DNA from: Ilyonectria destructans
Taxonomy: Eukaryota; Ascomycota; Sordariomycetes; Hypocreales; Nectriaceae
Reading direction: 5' to 3'
Assembly (NCBI GenBank): GCA_020740775.1
Contig: JAHEWK010000005.1
Span: forward strand, 558,001-622,000
Length of the DNA stretch: 64,000 bases
The notes below the pieces were generated by a model. It ran no database searches and was not told the DNA's origin. It saw only the letters and a program-made list of their open reading frames with translations. This document shows, piece by piece, positions 1 through 11,807 of the stretch (position 1 is the first letter of the stretch; each line of letters begins with the position of its first letter). The translations under genes were made by a program, and so were the position numbers.

Positions 1-1561
1 CTTTACCTGGTTCTTCATCTGGGGCAACCATAACAATTCAGCCATCTTTGTGGAGAACTGGGCATGGTTCATCGAGTGGACACCTGCGGTGATTGGTTCT
101 GGTATGATGGTCGGCATGAATACAGCCATGTCTATGTTCGCTGGTACAGTTGTCAGCTGGGCAATCATTGGACCCGTTCTTGTCCGGACGCGCGCTGCCT
201 CTGGGCTGTTGATTATGGGAGAGGGTAACACTGGGCCGTGGAAGGACTACACGACTTATTTCAGCATGAGTCTGCAGGATCCAGTTCACAACCCAAGCCC
301 TCGATACTGGCTATTGTGGCCGTAAGTCATCTCTGAACTTCCGATGAACGCTGGTAGATGGTTCTAGGTTAGCTAATTATCTTTCCAGAGGTGTTCTTCT
401 CATGATTGTTGTATCTATCGCAGAGATGCTATGTCAGTATCGCGTGTTGCAATTTGCTGCACTTGCGACTGTTCAAGAGCTTACCAAGGCCATCATCGCC
501 GGGCTCAATTTGGTTGGGTTGAACTCCCAGCATCTGGCTAAATTTGTGGCACGGGAGGACCAGCACAACGTGGAAGAGGAAGTTCCAGACCACCATCGTA
601 TCAAGACGTGGATGTGGGGTTCGGGATTGATTCTGTCCATTATTGTCACGGCCATTAGCTGCGGCCTGCAGTGGAACGTACCTGTATCAATCACTGTCGT
701 CTCCGTCGTTTTGGCTATGATCTTCACACAAGTTGCCATTCTCAGCACTGGAATGACCGATATGACACCGCTCACAGCCGTCTCGAAGTCGTCACAGCTA
801 ATCCTCGGCGGCGTCACCCGAAACGACGGATATGCCCTTCACAAGTCCCAGCTTATTAACTCCATCGGCGGTTCCATCGCCTGTGGTATTGCTAGCCAGG
901 CCACAGATCTGACGGCCGACTTCAGAGTTGGGTAAGTCAAGGCAGCGTTTCGTTCTTGTTGCGGGTGGGAACTGACATACATTGCAGATATCTTCTAGGT
1001 ACCCCTGTGCGCGCTCAATGGATAGCACAGGGAATTGCTACGCTGGCTGCCGTTTTCCTCTCTCCCGGCATCTTTATCGTCTTCGCAACAGCTTATCCCT
1101 GTATTCTAGATCTCAGTGCCCAGAGTTGCGCCTTTGCTGCGCCATCTGTCAGTGCCTGGCGTGCCGCGACAATCGCTTCCACGAGCCCGAGTCTGCCAAT
1201 CCCCACGTCTTCAGGAATCTTTGCCATCTGTCTCTCCATCTTTGGCGCCGCACTTGTCGTTTTGAAGCACTTCGTGCTGACGGGTGATAGAGAGAAGTAT
1301 CGTGCTTATGTCCCCAACATGATGGGCTTTGGTATCATGATGGTCGTCCCGGCGCCGTCGCTAGGCATCGCCATTGCTATGGGGGCTTTTATCGCTGCAG
1401 CGTGGGAGAAGTTTTGGCCGCAGACTCATCAAGCGTTTTTGTTTCCCGTGGTTGCTGGCATGATTGCCCGCGAGGGAATCGGAGGGGTCGCTAATGCGAT
1501 CATGTCGATTGCCGGCGTCTCAGCTGGTACAAATGTCGCGTGTCCTGCAGGTAGCTGCTGA
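1..1561 (+). CDS. OPT-family oligopeptide transporter, 3' part
   Basis: Partial gene entering from the left edge; the reading frame begins at base 2. Three exons (2-321, 389-931, 988-1561) join in frame across GT-AG introns 322-388 and 932-987. The product is strongly hydrophobic with many membrane segments and ends in a short Cys-containing tail (NVACPAGSC), as many fungal OPT carriers do; the segment LLGTPVRAQW after the second intron matches the conserved OPT loop before a membrane helix. Known role of the family: proton-coupled plasma-membrane uptake of small peptides, glutathione or metal chelates. The substrate cannot be told from sequence. The start codon and N-terminal half lie outside the window. 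Confidence 0.85.
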
Positions 1562-1828
1562 GAGTCTAAGAAGTTGGGCGGAGGGTTGACGGAACCGTAT
1601 ATCTTCTATCCTAAGTCAGGAACCATTTCTATTCTAAAGTAACCATCCGTGTTGTATATTATTCCCCATAATTTGTATCACGATAATTTAAATACTGGTA
1701 CACACAACTAAAACCTCACTGTGTAAAACTCACCTGGGTCGAAGGGTGGCCATGTTTAGAACATCTATATTTGGACTGCTTCCGCCGTATAAACTTAGAA
1801 GCTGATTGACTTGTACCAGCTATCCCCT
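1562..1828. other. intergenic, convergent gene ends
   Basis: AT-rich stretch between the convergent OPT and asparaginase genes. No gene or recognisable element seen. Confidence 0.5.
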
Positions 1829-2902
1829 TCAAACAGGCTGAACCTTGAAACTGAATGATGCACGACCAGTAACAACTCCCATAGTGTTCTTCAGCTGCAG
1901 GTGATGGAACTTTTCCAATTCGCTTCCAACTTCAACCGTTCCGACTTGCAACTGCTCCAGCACCTCCACGACCACGGCATATAGAATGTCCAGACTGCCG
2001 TCTTCGATCTTGACCGCAATGCCGATTGCGCCGTCAGCCCCAAGGCGTCTTGTCTGCTCGGATTCTCGGATTCCCACACCGTAGCATGCATCTGCACCGA
2101 TCTTCCCAATCACCTGACCTCGGTTTTTCTCCATGAGCGCAGTACAGAATCGCCCGGTCCCGCCAACCAGCTCTGGATAGCTGGTCATTGCATGGAAGAT
2201 ACGTGCCGAGTTCTGAGTCCGCGTAGATACTTTTGGACCCTCTTTGCCCAAAAGGTCTGCCGCACCAGCAAAGATGGCGTATATCCGTGCCAAGTAGTGG
2301 AGAGGAAATGCCGGCGCTGGAAGGTTGCACCCATCAATGCCCCATTGAACAGAGCCAGGATCAGGACAGAGGCTCTCCACGACTTGCTTTACTTTCCTTT
2401 GCATCGGATGATCAGGTAGATGATAATCCGTTAGATCTGCTCCTAATGCTCGAGCGCCAGCCAACATCGCAGCATGCTTTCCTGAACAATTGTTGCATAT
2501 CCCAGTTGGTGTGTAGTCCGCCTTGATCCATGTTCGGTTGACTTCGTCGGATATTGCAGCGTGGCCACCGCAGCGGAGATGGTCCTCCTCTGCTTGAGCC
2601 TTCGCTAGCATCTTCCTAGCGCGTGTGATATGCCTCTCTTCGCTGCTATGCGATGCACACATGAGGGCCAAGTCGGCATCGTCAAAGCCGGACTGCTCAA
2701 AACCGCCCGTCTCGAGCACTGCAAGCGCCTGAGCAGGTTTTGCAGCCGATCGAGCGAGGGTTACTCTCAAAGGGTTGCCAACTGAAAAGAGAAGCTTGCC
2801 GTTGGAGTCTGTGATGGCAACATGGACGCCATGGCTGTTTTCGATAATGCCGCCTCTGTCTGTGAAGACGCAGTCTCGATCGACTTGGATGGGTTTCTTC
2901 AT
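1829..2902 (-). CDS. L-asparaginase II family (Rhizobium etli ReAII type)
   Basis: Intronless, 357 aa, the usual length of the family. It hydrolyses L-asparagine to aspartate and ammonia and belongs to the bacterial-type asparaginase II fold (Pfam PF06089), unrelated to the E. coli enzymes. Visible motifs: RSAAKPAQA at residues 51-59 with the Ser-Lys pair (S52, K55), CASHSSEE at 82-89, CNNCSGKH at 136-143 and GIDGCNLP at 189-196. C136 and C193 correspond to the two Cys that bind zinc in ReAII. The start at 2902 gives a full-length N-terminus. No secretion signal is evident, so probably cytosolic. Fungi carry this family patchily; an old bacterial origin is possible but not shown here. Confidence 0.9.
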   Translation of the reverse strand: MKKPIQVDRDCVFTDRGGIIENSHGVHVAITDSNGKLLFSVGNPLRVTLARSAAKPAQALAVLETGGFEQSGFDDADLALMCASHSSEERHITRARKMLAKAQAEEDHLRCGGHAAISDEVNRTWIKADYTPTGICNNCSGKHAAMLAGARALGADLTDYHLPDHPMQRKVKQVVESLCPDPGSVQWGIDGCNLPAPAFPLHYLARIYAIFAGAADLLGKEGPKVSTRTQNSARIFHAMTSYPELVGGTGRFCTALMEKNRGQVIGKIGADACYGVGIRESEQTRRLGADGAIGIAVKIEDGSLDILYAVVVEVLEQLQVGTVEVGSELEKFHHLQLKNTMGVVTGRASFSFKVQPV

Positions 2903-4009
2903 TCCGCTGAAATTGGGTGTTTATGAGACGAGAGTGTCTTGTTTGTCAGAAATTAACTATATGAATGGTTGCTAGATATATATTGCACACCTGAATGTTC
3001 TAAACACATCCATGACCTTGGAATCGAATTGATCCACAGATTACACTGAGTCACATAAATCTTACCTCTAAACCTGAACGGGAAATATTACTCGGCCTGG
3101 TCAGATTGGTTAATTTTCCCTCGCGCTGACATCATGAGACATTACGTAACTATTATCGTTGGCTTTGAATTTATGTAGGATTCTCTGCGCCCTTGCGATG
3201 CATTGAGTTGCTTTGGTCCATATGACTCAGAATGAGCCATTTTGGGCCATTCACCAATTAGAGAAGGGATCCATAAGTTCGACAATCAGACAAACCCTTA
3301 GTCACGGAACCGGTACCCGTAGGTACACACACTCGTTGAGATTTTGATACCCGGCCGAAATTCTCGGGGTTTGGTAGGAGAAAAATAAAAAATCATGGAC
3401 CTCGCAACGTACTTTTCAATGTCTTTTTTTCGTACCGTGTGTATTGAAGAATCCCATTAGCATGTTAATAAAATTGTGGAAATATCCATACCCTTTCCCG
3501 GCGAAGTTGGAAATGAGGAAGGTTCTGGTAGGTCGTCAATATCGTGATAGCCAGGACGTCAGGTTTAAGCGGTTGGCCTCAATAACAGTCGCCACTAGTA
3601 ATCCGATTAGATTCAACGCAGGAAAATGAGACGGGACTCAACGATATAAATCAATCTACGTTCTTATTGGCAATTATTCGTACCTTTGTCACTAAAGAAG
3701 CTAGTGGCTGTCGTAAAGAAATGCCACGATCGGATTAGCGGGAACCACAATAATTCATGGGGCTTCCTGTTTCCAGTGACGAATGGGTATTATTGAGAGC
3801 CACAAGTCATCGAACGGTGGATTTGAACTTGGCAAGCGTCTCTTGAGCGGCGGGTCAGAGAATATGCTGATCGCTAGTCTCGAGATCTTCGAAGAAAGGG
3901 GCCCTCTAGGCCATTGACTGCTGAATATTACTACACTGGAGGGAAAGACGCTCCCAGTGAACAAACTTACGATTCTAGTCCCTTTGAACCTTTTACTCGC
4001 TAATTAAAG
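2903..4009. other. intergenic region, divergent promoters
   Basis: 1.1 kb between the divergent asparaginase and MFS genes. AT-rich. I see no conserved coding frame; it presumably holds both promoters. Confidence 0.5.
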
Positions 4010-5605
4010 ATGGAAGACATCGCTCGACCTCCCAAGAATGCCGGATGGAACGCAGAAGTTACCAAAGGCGCAAACGAGACCACTCGCACCAACTTCATCG
4101 TTCAATTTGACGGCCCAGATGACGAGGGCGATCCCCAAAACTGGCCAACTCATCGAAAGGTCACTTGCACCATTCTCTACGGCCTATTAACAATGGGCGT
4201 CACTCTGTCGAGTGCTATCTACTCAACCGGAGTAAAAGAAATCGCCAGGCAGTTCAATGTTGGTCAAGACGTGGCCAATTTGGGTACTAGCACTCTGCTA
4301 ATCGGCTTCGGAACTGGACCATTGCTCTGGGCGCCAATGAGCGAGCTGTTCGGTCGGAAAGCACCAGTGCTTGTGCCATATTTTCTAGCTCTCATCTTCA
4401 CCATCGGGACAGCGGTCGCTACAAATTTGCCCACGATTCTCGTCACACGCTTCTTTGTCGGGTTCTTCGGTAGCGCACCTATTGCCATTACCGGAGGTGT
4501 GCTGGCGGATTTGTTTACTCCTCAGCAGCGCGGACTCGCACTGGTTGGGTACGCTGGCGCAGTTGTTGGGGGCCCGGTATTTGGTAAGTTTTATTTCAGC
4601 ATCTTGGGGTTCATGAGTAACTGACCAAGATGGCTTCCTTCTAGGTCCCGTAGCAGGTGGTGCAATCATGCACTCCTCGCTCGGATGGCGATGGACTCAG
4701 TACGTCACAGCTATTTACATGGCCGTGGTGGTGATCCTCGGTTCTTTTCTTCTATCTGAATCGTATGGCCCGGTGCTTCTCGTAGCCAAAGCTAGGCGCA
4801 TGAGACTACAAACTGGCAACTGGGCATATCACGCAAAACACGAAGAATGGGATCCCACGTTCAAGGAGATGACGACCAAGTTCTTGGTTAGGCCCCTTCG
4901 CCTTTTGGCAACACCTGTTTGTTTCCTTTTTGCTCTGCATTCCAGCTTCGGTCAGTCTTTCCTTACCGATTCAACATGCATTACAGTTGTGATTGACCGG
5001 TTCCAGTTTACAGCATCGTATACCTCAACCTCGGCGCCTTTCCCATCATCTTCCAGGTAGAGCGAGGGTGGAATGAGTTTACCGGCAGTCTCCCTTTCCT
5101 TGCTTTATTAGTGGGCATTGTTGCTGGAGCATTCATGAACTTGAAAAGCCAGTCGTTTTATTTAAACCGTGTAGCTGTCAATAACGGCCGGGCGGTCCCT
5201 GAAGCGCGGCTTCCGCCGATGATGGCTGGAGCAATATCCATCACCATCGGCCTCTTTATCGTTGGCAACACGGCTGAGGCAAGGTACCACTGGATCGCAC
5301 CCGTTAGTGGCGCCGCGTTAATGGGCTTTGGATTCTTCACAATCTTCCAGGCCGCGTTGAATTACGTGGTGGACACATTTACCAAATACGGGGCCAGCGC
5401 AGTGGCTGCCAACACGTTTCTACGGAGCTCTCTCGCCAGCATCTTTCCACCAATCGTCTCACGTATTTACGATCGGCTTGGGATAGTGTGGGCGTCAAAC
5501 ATGCTTGCTATCATTGCACTTTTGATGGTACCTATTCCGTGGGTATTCTACTACAAAGGGAGGAAGTTCAGGGCAATGGGGAAGTTATCAAGGGATTCAA
5601 CTTGA
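4010..5605 (+). CDS. MFS transporter, DHA1 (multidrug/polyamine) type
   Basis: Three exons, 4010-4583, 4645-4950 and 5007-5605, with introns 4584-4644 and 4951-5006. The second acceptor at 5006 is preferred over a nearby AG because only it keeps the frame into a membrane helix (VYSIVYLNLGAFP). The N-terminal cytosolic tail of about 45 residues has the DPQNWP signature common to fungal DHA1 carriers. The GxLxDxFxxxxR-like loop between helices 2 and 3 is present (APMSELFGRKAP). Twelve membrane helices are expected. Family role: proton-antiport export of drugs or polyamines at the plasma membrane. Substrate unknown. Confidence 0.9.
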
Positions 5606-5610
5606 TGTAA

Positions 5611-5811
5611 GGTTACCGATTTGATCCACATGAGCCCGCCCTCAACATCCCGCTGAACTTTTCAACGGTATCTGCACTTATCCTGTACATGGCCATCCCC
5701 CCACCGCGTTTCAACTCGCATGTTGCTGCTTTAAAATCACCTATCGTACGGCTGGGCTATGCTATTTTTGGCTGCACTGTCCTGCTCACTGTGTTGGTTG
5801 CGAAGCGCTAG
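5611..5811 (+). pseudogene. coding-like scrap after the MFS gene
   Basis: A 66-codon open stretch directly after the MFS stop, without an ATG near its start (first Met is internal). It reads like real protein with a hydrophobic C-terminal segment (LGYAIFGCTVLLTVLVAKR then stop). It could be the tail of a decayed membrane protein or a 3'-UTR accident. I do not recognise the family. Confidence 0.25.
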
Positions 5812-6571
5812 AAAGCCTCGCACAAAGTCAGACCACGAATTCCAGGACAGATAATGGCCAGGCTAATAATAGACATATCATCATTGGCCGCCTCACTTTC
5901 TTTTCTTGCTTCATAATCGCTTATTCATACCCCCTCTTGATTTGTAAGTTTCAGCCAACAAGTTTAGTTGCCTGACAGGAAGCGACCGAAGACATGTGGT
6001 CTCGCCCATTGGCTCAACGACATTTACATTTTATGTACGGTGTTGATACCGGCACATGTCGAAGTGTATCCGAGCGCTTAGGACAAACAAGGCCACCAAT
6101 GATACAAGGGAGAGATCAAAGACATTGACGCCTTCATCTGATAGGAAGGCAGACCAGGCCGCAATTGACGGCCTGTTTCGTCTACTGCTGCAGGAGGCCT
6201 ACCATCTCATCTACCCCGCCTTGCAAATTCGTATTTTTGCACACCCTCTCAAGGAATTCGAGACTACCAACGAGATGCGGATACTGTTACGCTCCTTAAT
6301 CACACAACTGCTGAATTTGTGATCAACCCCTAGACCTTAGGTATGCGGGCCGTGGGATGATCTTAGAAATGTATCCGTTAGATGAGGACGCCTCCAGAGC
6401 CGGCGTTGTCATTTGCTGAACTTACCGTCATTTAATTACATTACAACGTGTGTGACCAAAATTATATGCTAAGTGACAACCTCCTGTTCCGCTAGTGGCA
6501 AGGCAAACTGTACATGATGCGTCTTGAATTCTGAAATAACTACTGAAGGCGCAATTATTTCCATTGTATCA
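5812..6571. other. intergenic region
   Basis: 760 bases between the MFS gene and the convergent coiled-coil gene. One 88-codon frame at 6056-6322 has no recognisable content, so I do not call it. Confidence 0.4.
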
Positions 6572-8200
6572 TCATTTCACATCCTCAACCAACCATACAC
6601 TAGCCTTTGACCACGTCACCCTCCGCCTAGATTCTTTTGGACCGTCCAACACATATTCCGACACAATTTGCGGGCGCGCTACCATGTTGACCGGCCGGCC
6701 GTCCCACCTCTTATCACCCGCAGGTAGCGCCGTGGTTGGGTGGGCGGCCATGTGAGGCGAGGAGGCCGCGAAGAGTGTATTCGTGAGAGCGCTGAGACCA
6801 AGTGGCTGTATGGAGGCTACACGCAACCTCCAAAGTCGCATTGTGAGCTCTGCAAATCTTATAAATATCTCTAACAGCTTAATTTGCAAGTCCGAGTCAA
6901 GGGGCTTCAACAAGCCAGCACACTTGTTGACAAACGCTTCTGCTGATCGCTTAAAGAGGTTTGGACGGATAGGACATGCTGTCGCTAGGATGTCAATTGT
7001 GCACAGTCTCCACTGAATTGCAGATTCTACCAGTGCCTAGAGTTAGCCGGCGACTTTCTTTAGTAGTAGTGAATTCGACCATACCAACAGTAGCGGCTTG
7101 TTTTTCGAACGTAACTAATACGTGTCGCCACTCTTTGTTCCCATCCTTCAGTTCACAAAGATAATACGCGTCCGTTAGCATCATCTGGCAAAGATCATCG
7201 GCCAAAATTGCCTCAATGACCATGACTGGATCTGGCGCATTTTGAGAGTCAAGAACTGAGAAGGTGCCTGTTGCCAAGAGACCACAGCTAGCAAGCGTTT
7301 CGATGTAAGAGTCCACGCTACCGACTTGTTCTGCCTCTGCCTCGTCGCACCACGGCTGCAGCACGTCATCGAAAAAGTCAGTCAATGATTTTGCAATGGC
7401 GGTATCCGTAAAATCAGCTGATACGTTGCTCGAAAGCCGATTGACGACAATGGATTGGGCTTCCCGGATGATGGCTTCTTGGTCCTTCAAATCTCGAAAA
7501 AGGGTGTGGGTGTAGTCCCGCTCATCTTCAAGCTCTTTAGCAATGAGCTCTCGGTCCTTGATAGCCTTGAACAACTTCTCTTCCAGGCCGATGTTTTTCG
7601 ATTGAACCTCTTTATTTTGGCTCGCAATGAATTCCAGGCTCTCGCTCCACCTTCTTTCCACGCTGCGAGATTTCGCGACCTCAGCCATCCGCTGCTCTAA
7701 CTGGGCGTTAGAATGATCACGCTGCTCTTCGGCTGTTTTCAACTTTTGCTCTAGATCCCTGATTGCGACCTTGGATGCTTCCCGATGGCGATCTTTTGGT
7801 GGTGGATCGTTTGGTTGCTCGGGACTCCCACCGCTAAAAATGGACTTGTTCACCAACCCTAAGATGCCTCTTTTCGTCTGAGCAGCATCTTGCTGTTGAT
7901 CGTAGTGCCGCCTCTCAACTCCAGCGGAAGTGTTTTGGATTTGATGGCTTGATGATGTATCTCTGTCCCGGTGAGTCTGTAACCAAATACAAATCAGCTA
8001 TTGTTGCAATTATGGGCTGGCCAAGGCGTACTACTGGCTGAGAGTGCCCATCCGAGGAGACGCAGCCTGCCCTTCGATATGAACCAGGAGATGTTTTCTG
8101 CGTATACTCTCCCTGTGAATGTCAGTAAATGATTGATTACCTTCAATATCCTGTTTCTGAGACGCACCGGCACATTATTGTCTCCTGGATTTCGGTACAT
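6572..8200 (-). CDS. coiled-coil protein of unknown function
   Basis: Four exons on the minus strand: 8200-8168, 8112-8032, 7976-7122 and 7012-6572, all joined in phase 0, giving 469 aa. Introns are 8113-8167 (55 nt), 7977-8031 (55 nt) and 7013-7121 (109 nt with a GCTAAC branch site). The first two exons are small and less certain. The N-terminus is polar and disordered. Roughly residues 100-215 form a heptad-rich, charged coiled coil (Glu/Lys/Arg/Gln). The C-terminal half is globular and ends in KASVWLVEDVK. This architecture recurs among uncharacterised fungal proteins; no enzyme motif is visible. It is divergent from the Hsp70-like gene at 8725 and may share its promoter. Confidence 0.7.
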
Positions 8201-8724
8201 CTTCTGTCGTGAATTGGACAAGACGGTACGTGCGTGAATGGTTAAAACTCGGAAAGATTCGTTCCTGGTGTTTTCGATTCCAAGTTCCTCTGGTGAATAA
8301 AGTAAGAAGCAGTGAAGAGGCGACGGCAGTAAATGGAGGGAGGAATGTTTATACACTTTGTTGTCTTGAGCGGTTACCCGCCTTCGCTCCAACATGGTTA
8401 GGGACGAACGTCGGCTGCTACTTCGTACAAGCCAATGGCTCGCTAACGATTGCAGTGTGTCATTTGGCGCTGTCATAGCTAACCATCCGCTCCGCTGCTT
8501 TAAGACGTTGGTCAAATAACAGGCCGCTGGCCATGTTGGCCGTTCGGTTTGGCCGAGCTAACAAATGTTTCGGAGGGTGGGGGTTTGTACGTGACCAACA
8601 GATCTTAGACAACCTCTCCTTGCATCTTTTCTTATTTAATCGCCACATTCGACAGTACAATACCCCTCGCAAACTCGACATTCCAAGCACACATTCCAAT
8701 GCTACAATTGCCCTATTGCCGAAC
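8201..8724. promoter_or_regulatory. divergent promoter region
   Basis: 524 bases between two divergent gene starts (8200 minus and 8725 plus). No clear coding content or repeat seen. Confidence 0.4.
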
Positions 8725-10958
8725 ATGCCAGCTGAGAGCCTCTCCATTCGCCATAGGGCGAAACTTATCGTTGGCATCGATTATGGAACAACGTATTCAG
8801 GTACAGTCTCCCTCTATTTTAGTCAACGTTGCGTGATAATCCTCGTGAATTGATGATTGACATGTTCGTATCACAGGAATGAGTTTCGCTCTGACGAGTG
8901 CTGCCGATTTCAAAGACATCAAACCCTGGACAAAGTACCCCGGAAGCTCTTCCCACAATGCCGAACACTGCGAAAAGGCGCCTTCGATAGTGGCTTATGC
9001 GAGCGAAAACGAAGAATTCTTAGACCAAAATGCTTGGGGCTATGAGGTAGAACCGGGTATGACTTGCTCGGCTTGAACGAAGCTGCATCTGGACAGTGTT
9101 TCTCTGCCATCTGAATTCGACGATCCTGACCTTAAGAAATCGGCGTCCAGTGCACTGATGAGGCTTCCTAGAGGGAAAACAGCCAAAGAAGTTGTTACTG
9201 ATTATATGAGGGGCATGAACAAAATGTTCACTGACAACATAGTTCACATTCTTGGCGGTAGGGACAAGTTGAGGCTTCTGCCTATGGATGTTTGGGTTAC
9301 CGTGCCAGCGACGTGGTCAGAACAGGCGAAGACATTGACGCGAGAAGCCGCCATAGAAGCCGGCTTCGCATCCCGCCCTATCGATCAGATGTATCTGATC
9401 CCCGAGCCCGAGGCCGCCGCACATTTGTCCTTGAAGTCTAGTCTACATCACACAGAGGACCTAGTTGAGGTAAGTTTCTTCAAATAGAGAGCAAGATATT
9501 GTTGCCAGAGGTATCTAACATGCCGTCCAGCAAGGAACCGGTGTTATGGTTTGCGACTGTGGTGGTGGCACCGTCGTACGTATAGGTTTCTGCCGTCAAG
9601 AGATGACGTCTGGCTGATGGCTGATGCAGGACATAACTACTTACGAAATTACCTGCGTCGCTCCAAAGTTGAAGCTGAGAGAGATCTGTGTTGGCGTGGG
9701 TAAGAGATGGCCTAATGTGATCCCGGTCTATTCTTTGCTGATACTAATGCCCCAACTATAGGTGGTAAATGCGGTGGAACTTTCGTCGACAGAAATTTAT
9801 ACAAGCTAATGGCTGAACGGTTTGGGACTGCCTTTACGTCACGTGGAAAAGAACAAACTGGACCTGGAAGCCAATTCATGACGTCTTTCGAAGGCCAGAA
9901 AAAGGACTTCAAGTCGGATAATTCGTCGAAGAAGATCTACAGACTCTACTTGCCGATGCCCGACCTGCCAAGGGATACCGCTGGTTACAAGAAAAGATAT
10001 TCCCAAATCGTTCTTTCATATGAAGACATGAAAAATCTGTTCGACCCAGTGGTTGAAAAGATCATATCTTTAGTGAATAACCAGGTGGCACAAGTGGAGA
10101 AGAGAAACGAGCCAAGTATAAAAACCATGGTCCTCGTGGGAGGCTTCGGTTCATCACCTTATCTGCGAGAGAAGCTAGGAGAGTGGTGCACAAGCCAAGA
10201 AATTCGATTAACGACGCCTTATTCGGGCGGGTAAGGTTTCCTTACATCTGGGTCTTGAGGTGGTTCTAATATCAATCTTAGATGGTCTGCTATAGCTTGT
10301 GGAGCTGTACTTCGAGGACTCGAGGGTGGCATCATTAGTCAAAAGAAATGCCGACGGCATTACGGACATTCGTTGTCGAAGACTTATGACAGCATCCTTC
10401 ACAACGGCTTCGATGCCAAAGTTCAGAGACTGTGGACTGACAAATTCACTGGTGTCCTAAACCTGAGCGGCTTTATGATGTGGGAAATTGGAAAGGTATG
10501 CTTAGAGATGCACTGTGAATAATGGGATACTAATGCTGTCAGGGTGACTTGGTTGATGAAACGACTGAGATAAATACCGATTTTTTCAACCTTTTCAGTG
10601 ACCGCAGTGGTCCTAGACACGCTCACAAACTCTATGCTTGCAGTTTAGATGACTCCCCAGATACCCTAGAGAACAATCGTAAGTTGATCGAGGAAAGTCC
10701 ATGTCTCTTGGTGAAGCATCTAACAAACAGCAATGTGTAGGGATTGAACTAGTTGGAGAGGTGGACTACAGTGATGCAATGCAGGACATCGATTTGTCTA
10801 AGTTACAGCAGGTGAAGGACAGTAAGGGTGTCACACACTACAAAATATATCTGGTGTTAAATATACGCCTTGGAGATGACAGCGGATTGCTACAGTTCCG
10901 GATATTGTGGCGAGGAAGAGAAATGGGTGAAGCCAAGCTGGGGTTCTCTTATTGTTAG
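8725..10958 (+). pseudogene. Hsp70-like ATPase-fold gene with an in-frame stop
   Basis: Eight exons: 8725-8800, 8877-9469, 9531-9575, 9630-9699, 9762-10230, 10282-10495, 10543-10678 and 10741-10958. Phases agree throughout. Hsp70/actin-fold landmarks are present: phosphate-1 loop IDYGTTYSG in exon 1, phosphate-2 region VCDCGGGTV at the exon 3 end, and adenosine-side VLVGGFGSSPYL near 10130. The C-terminus lacks a canonical peptide-binding domain or EEVD tail, as in the large family of divergent fungal Hsp70-like proteins. Exon 2 has TGA at 9074-9076 where relatives have Trp (before TKL). No intron of plausible length and phase removes it. It is therefore a nonsense allele (TGG to TGA) or an assembly error. 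Confidence 0.75.
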
Positions 10959-11178
10959 GGGATGTCCAGATATTGATCATAATCGATAAATCTTGCTATC
11001 ATTGTGCTGTTGATGGTACTTATCTAGGAAAGATGTTTGTATCGAGGGACAACCCGTCTGTCAAGTGAAACGTGCCAAGCAGAAATGTGACTGTTGTAGC
11101 CTTTCACGTTATATAACGCACTCAAATTCAGTCCTTTAGAATCCTCCAATCATGTTGAACCAGGCGACGCAGGGCTTA
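10959..11178. other. short intergenic stretch
   Basis: Downstream of the Hsp70-like gene; nothing recognised. Confidence 0.4.
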
Positions 11179-11352
11179 TTACTTAGCAGCAGGAAGGGGA
11201 CTAAGGGCTGTTATTGGCTTTTCCCAAAGCTTAGAGATAACAAGCGCGAGGGAGATATAAGCACCAAAGCAAACAGCCTCGGAATAGAGCTTCAAGGCGC
11301 GACGAGGCGTCAATGAGTGTTCCCAAACCATGGCAGCTTCGGTATCTGCCAT
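11179..11352 (-). pseudogene. N-terminal relic of an MFS sugar transporter
   Basis: A 57-codon frame beginning at ATG 11352. The stretch EHSLTPRRALKLYSEAV followed by AYISLALVI matches the start of fungal maltose/alpha-glucoside permeases, where a cytosolic tail leads into the first membrane helix. After about 40 residues the similarity ends in an unrelated tail and a stop at 11179-11181; none of the remaining transporter follows on either strand. It is best read as a truncated remnant. Confidence 0.5.
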
Positions 11353-11459
11353 ACGGTTTTCGGCATGACCCCCTTTGTTGCGGAGGGCGCCTCCATGGTG
11401 ATTGGGTTTCGAAGGACTCGGCGGCTGATTCTCGAAGGTGTTGTGAATGGCTTATATGT

Positions 11460-11807
11460 TCAAATCCTGGACAAGTGGAGAATTGATCCCCAGATTTGAG
11501 ACATCGTGACGCGGCTCTTATAGAGATGTTGAACTGAAGCCATCCTGGAAGAGAGATCGGATTGCATTGAAGAAAACGGCAAAATCGGCCGATAGGCCCC
11601 TAGCTCCAGGCCACGGGCAATGGCTTGAACTCTGCGAATCTCAATGGGTGACAGGACTCGAGCCTTTGCCGAGGAGTCTACTTTAAGTGAAGAAGAGAGT
11701 CGGTTGATAGCAAGGTCCCCCGCTGCTACCGAGAAGCCCACTCCAGGCGATTGCATCAGTCGTTGCGTGAGCATTGATTTCTGAAAAGGCCCTGCTGGAA
11801 GCGACAT
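11460..11807 (-). CDS. small hypothetical protein, doubtful
   Basis: A 115-codon frame, 108 bases upstream of the sugar-transporter relic and on the same strand. It has a plausible start and mixed composition, but I do not recognise it and see no splice partner. It could be chance or part of the same decayed locus. Confidence 0.2.
   Translation of the reverse strand: MSLPAGPFQKSMLTQRLMQSPGVGFSVAAGDLAINRLSSSLKVDSSAKARVLSPIEIRRVQAIARGLELGAYRPILPFSSMQSDLSSRMASVQHLYKSRVTMSQIWGSILHLSRI

Noticed and set aside
3755..3964. Possible tRNA-like T-loop (TTCAAATCC) and short frame upstream of the MFS gene
   Set aside because: No acceptor or D-arm can be formed around it, and the frame has no motifs.
6056..6322. 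88-codon plus-strand frame
   Set aside because: No recognisable motif or splice partner, and unremarkable composition.
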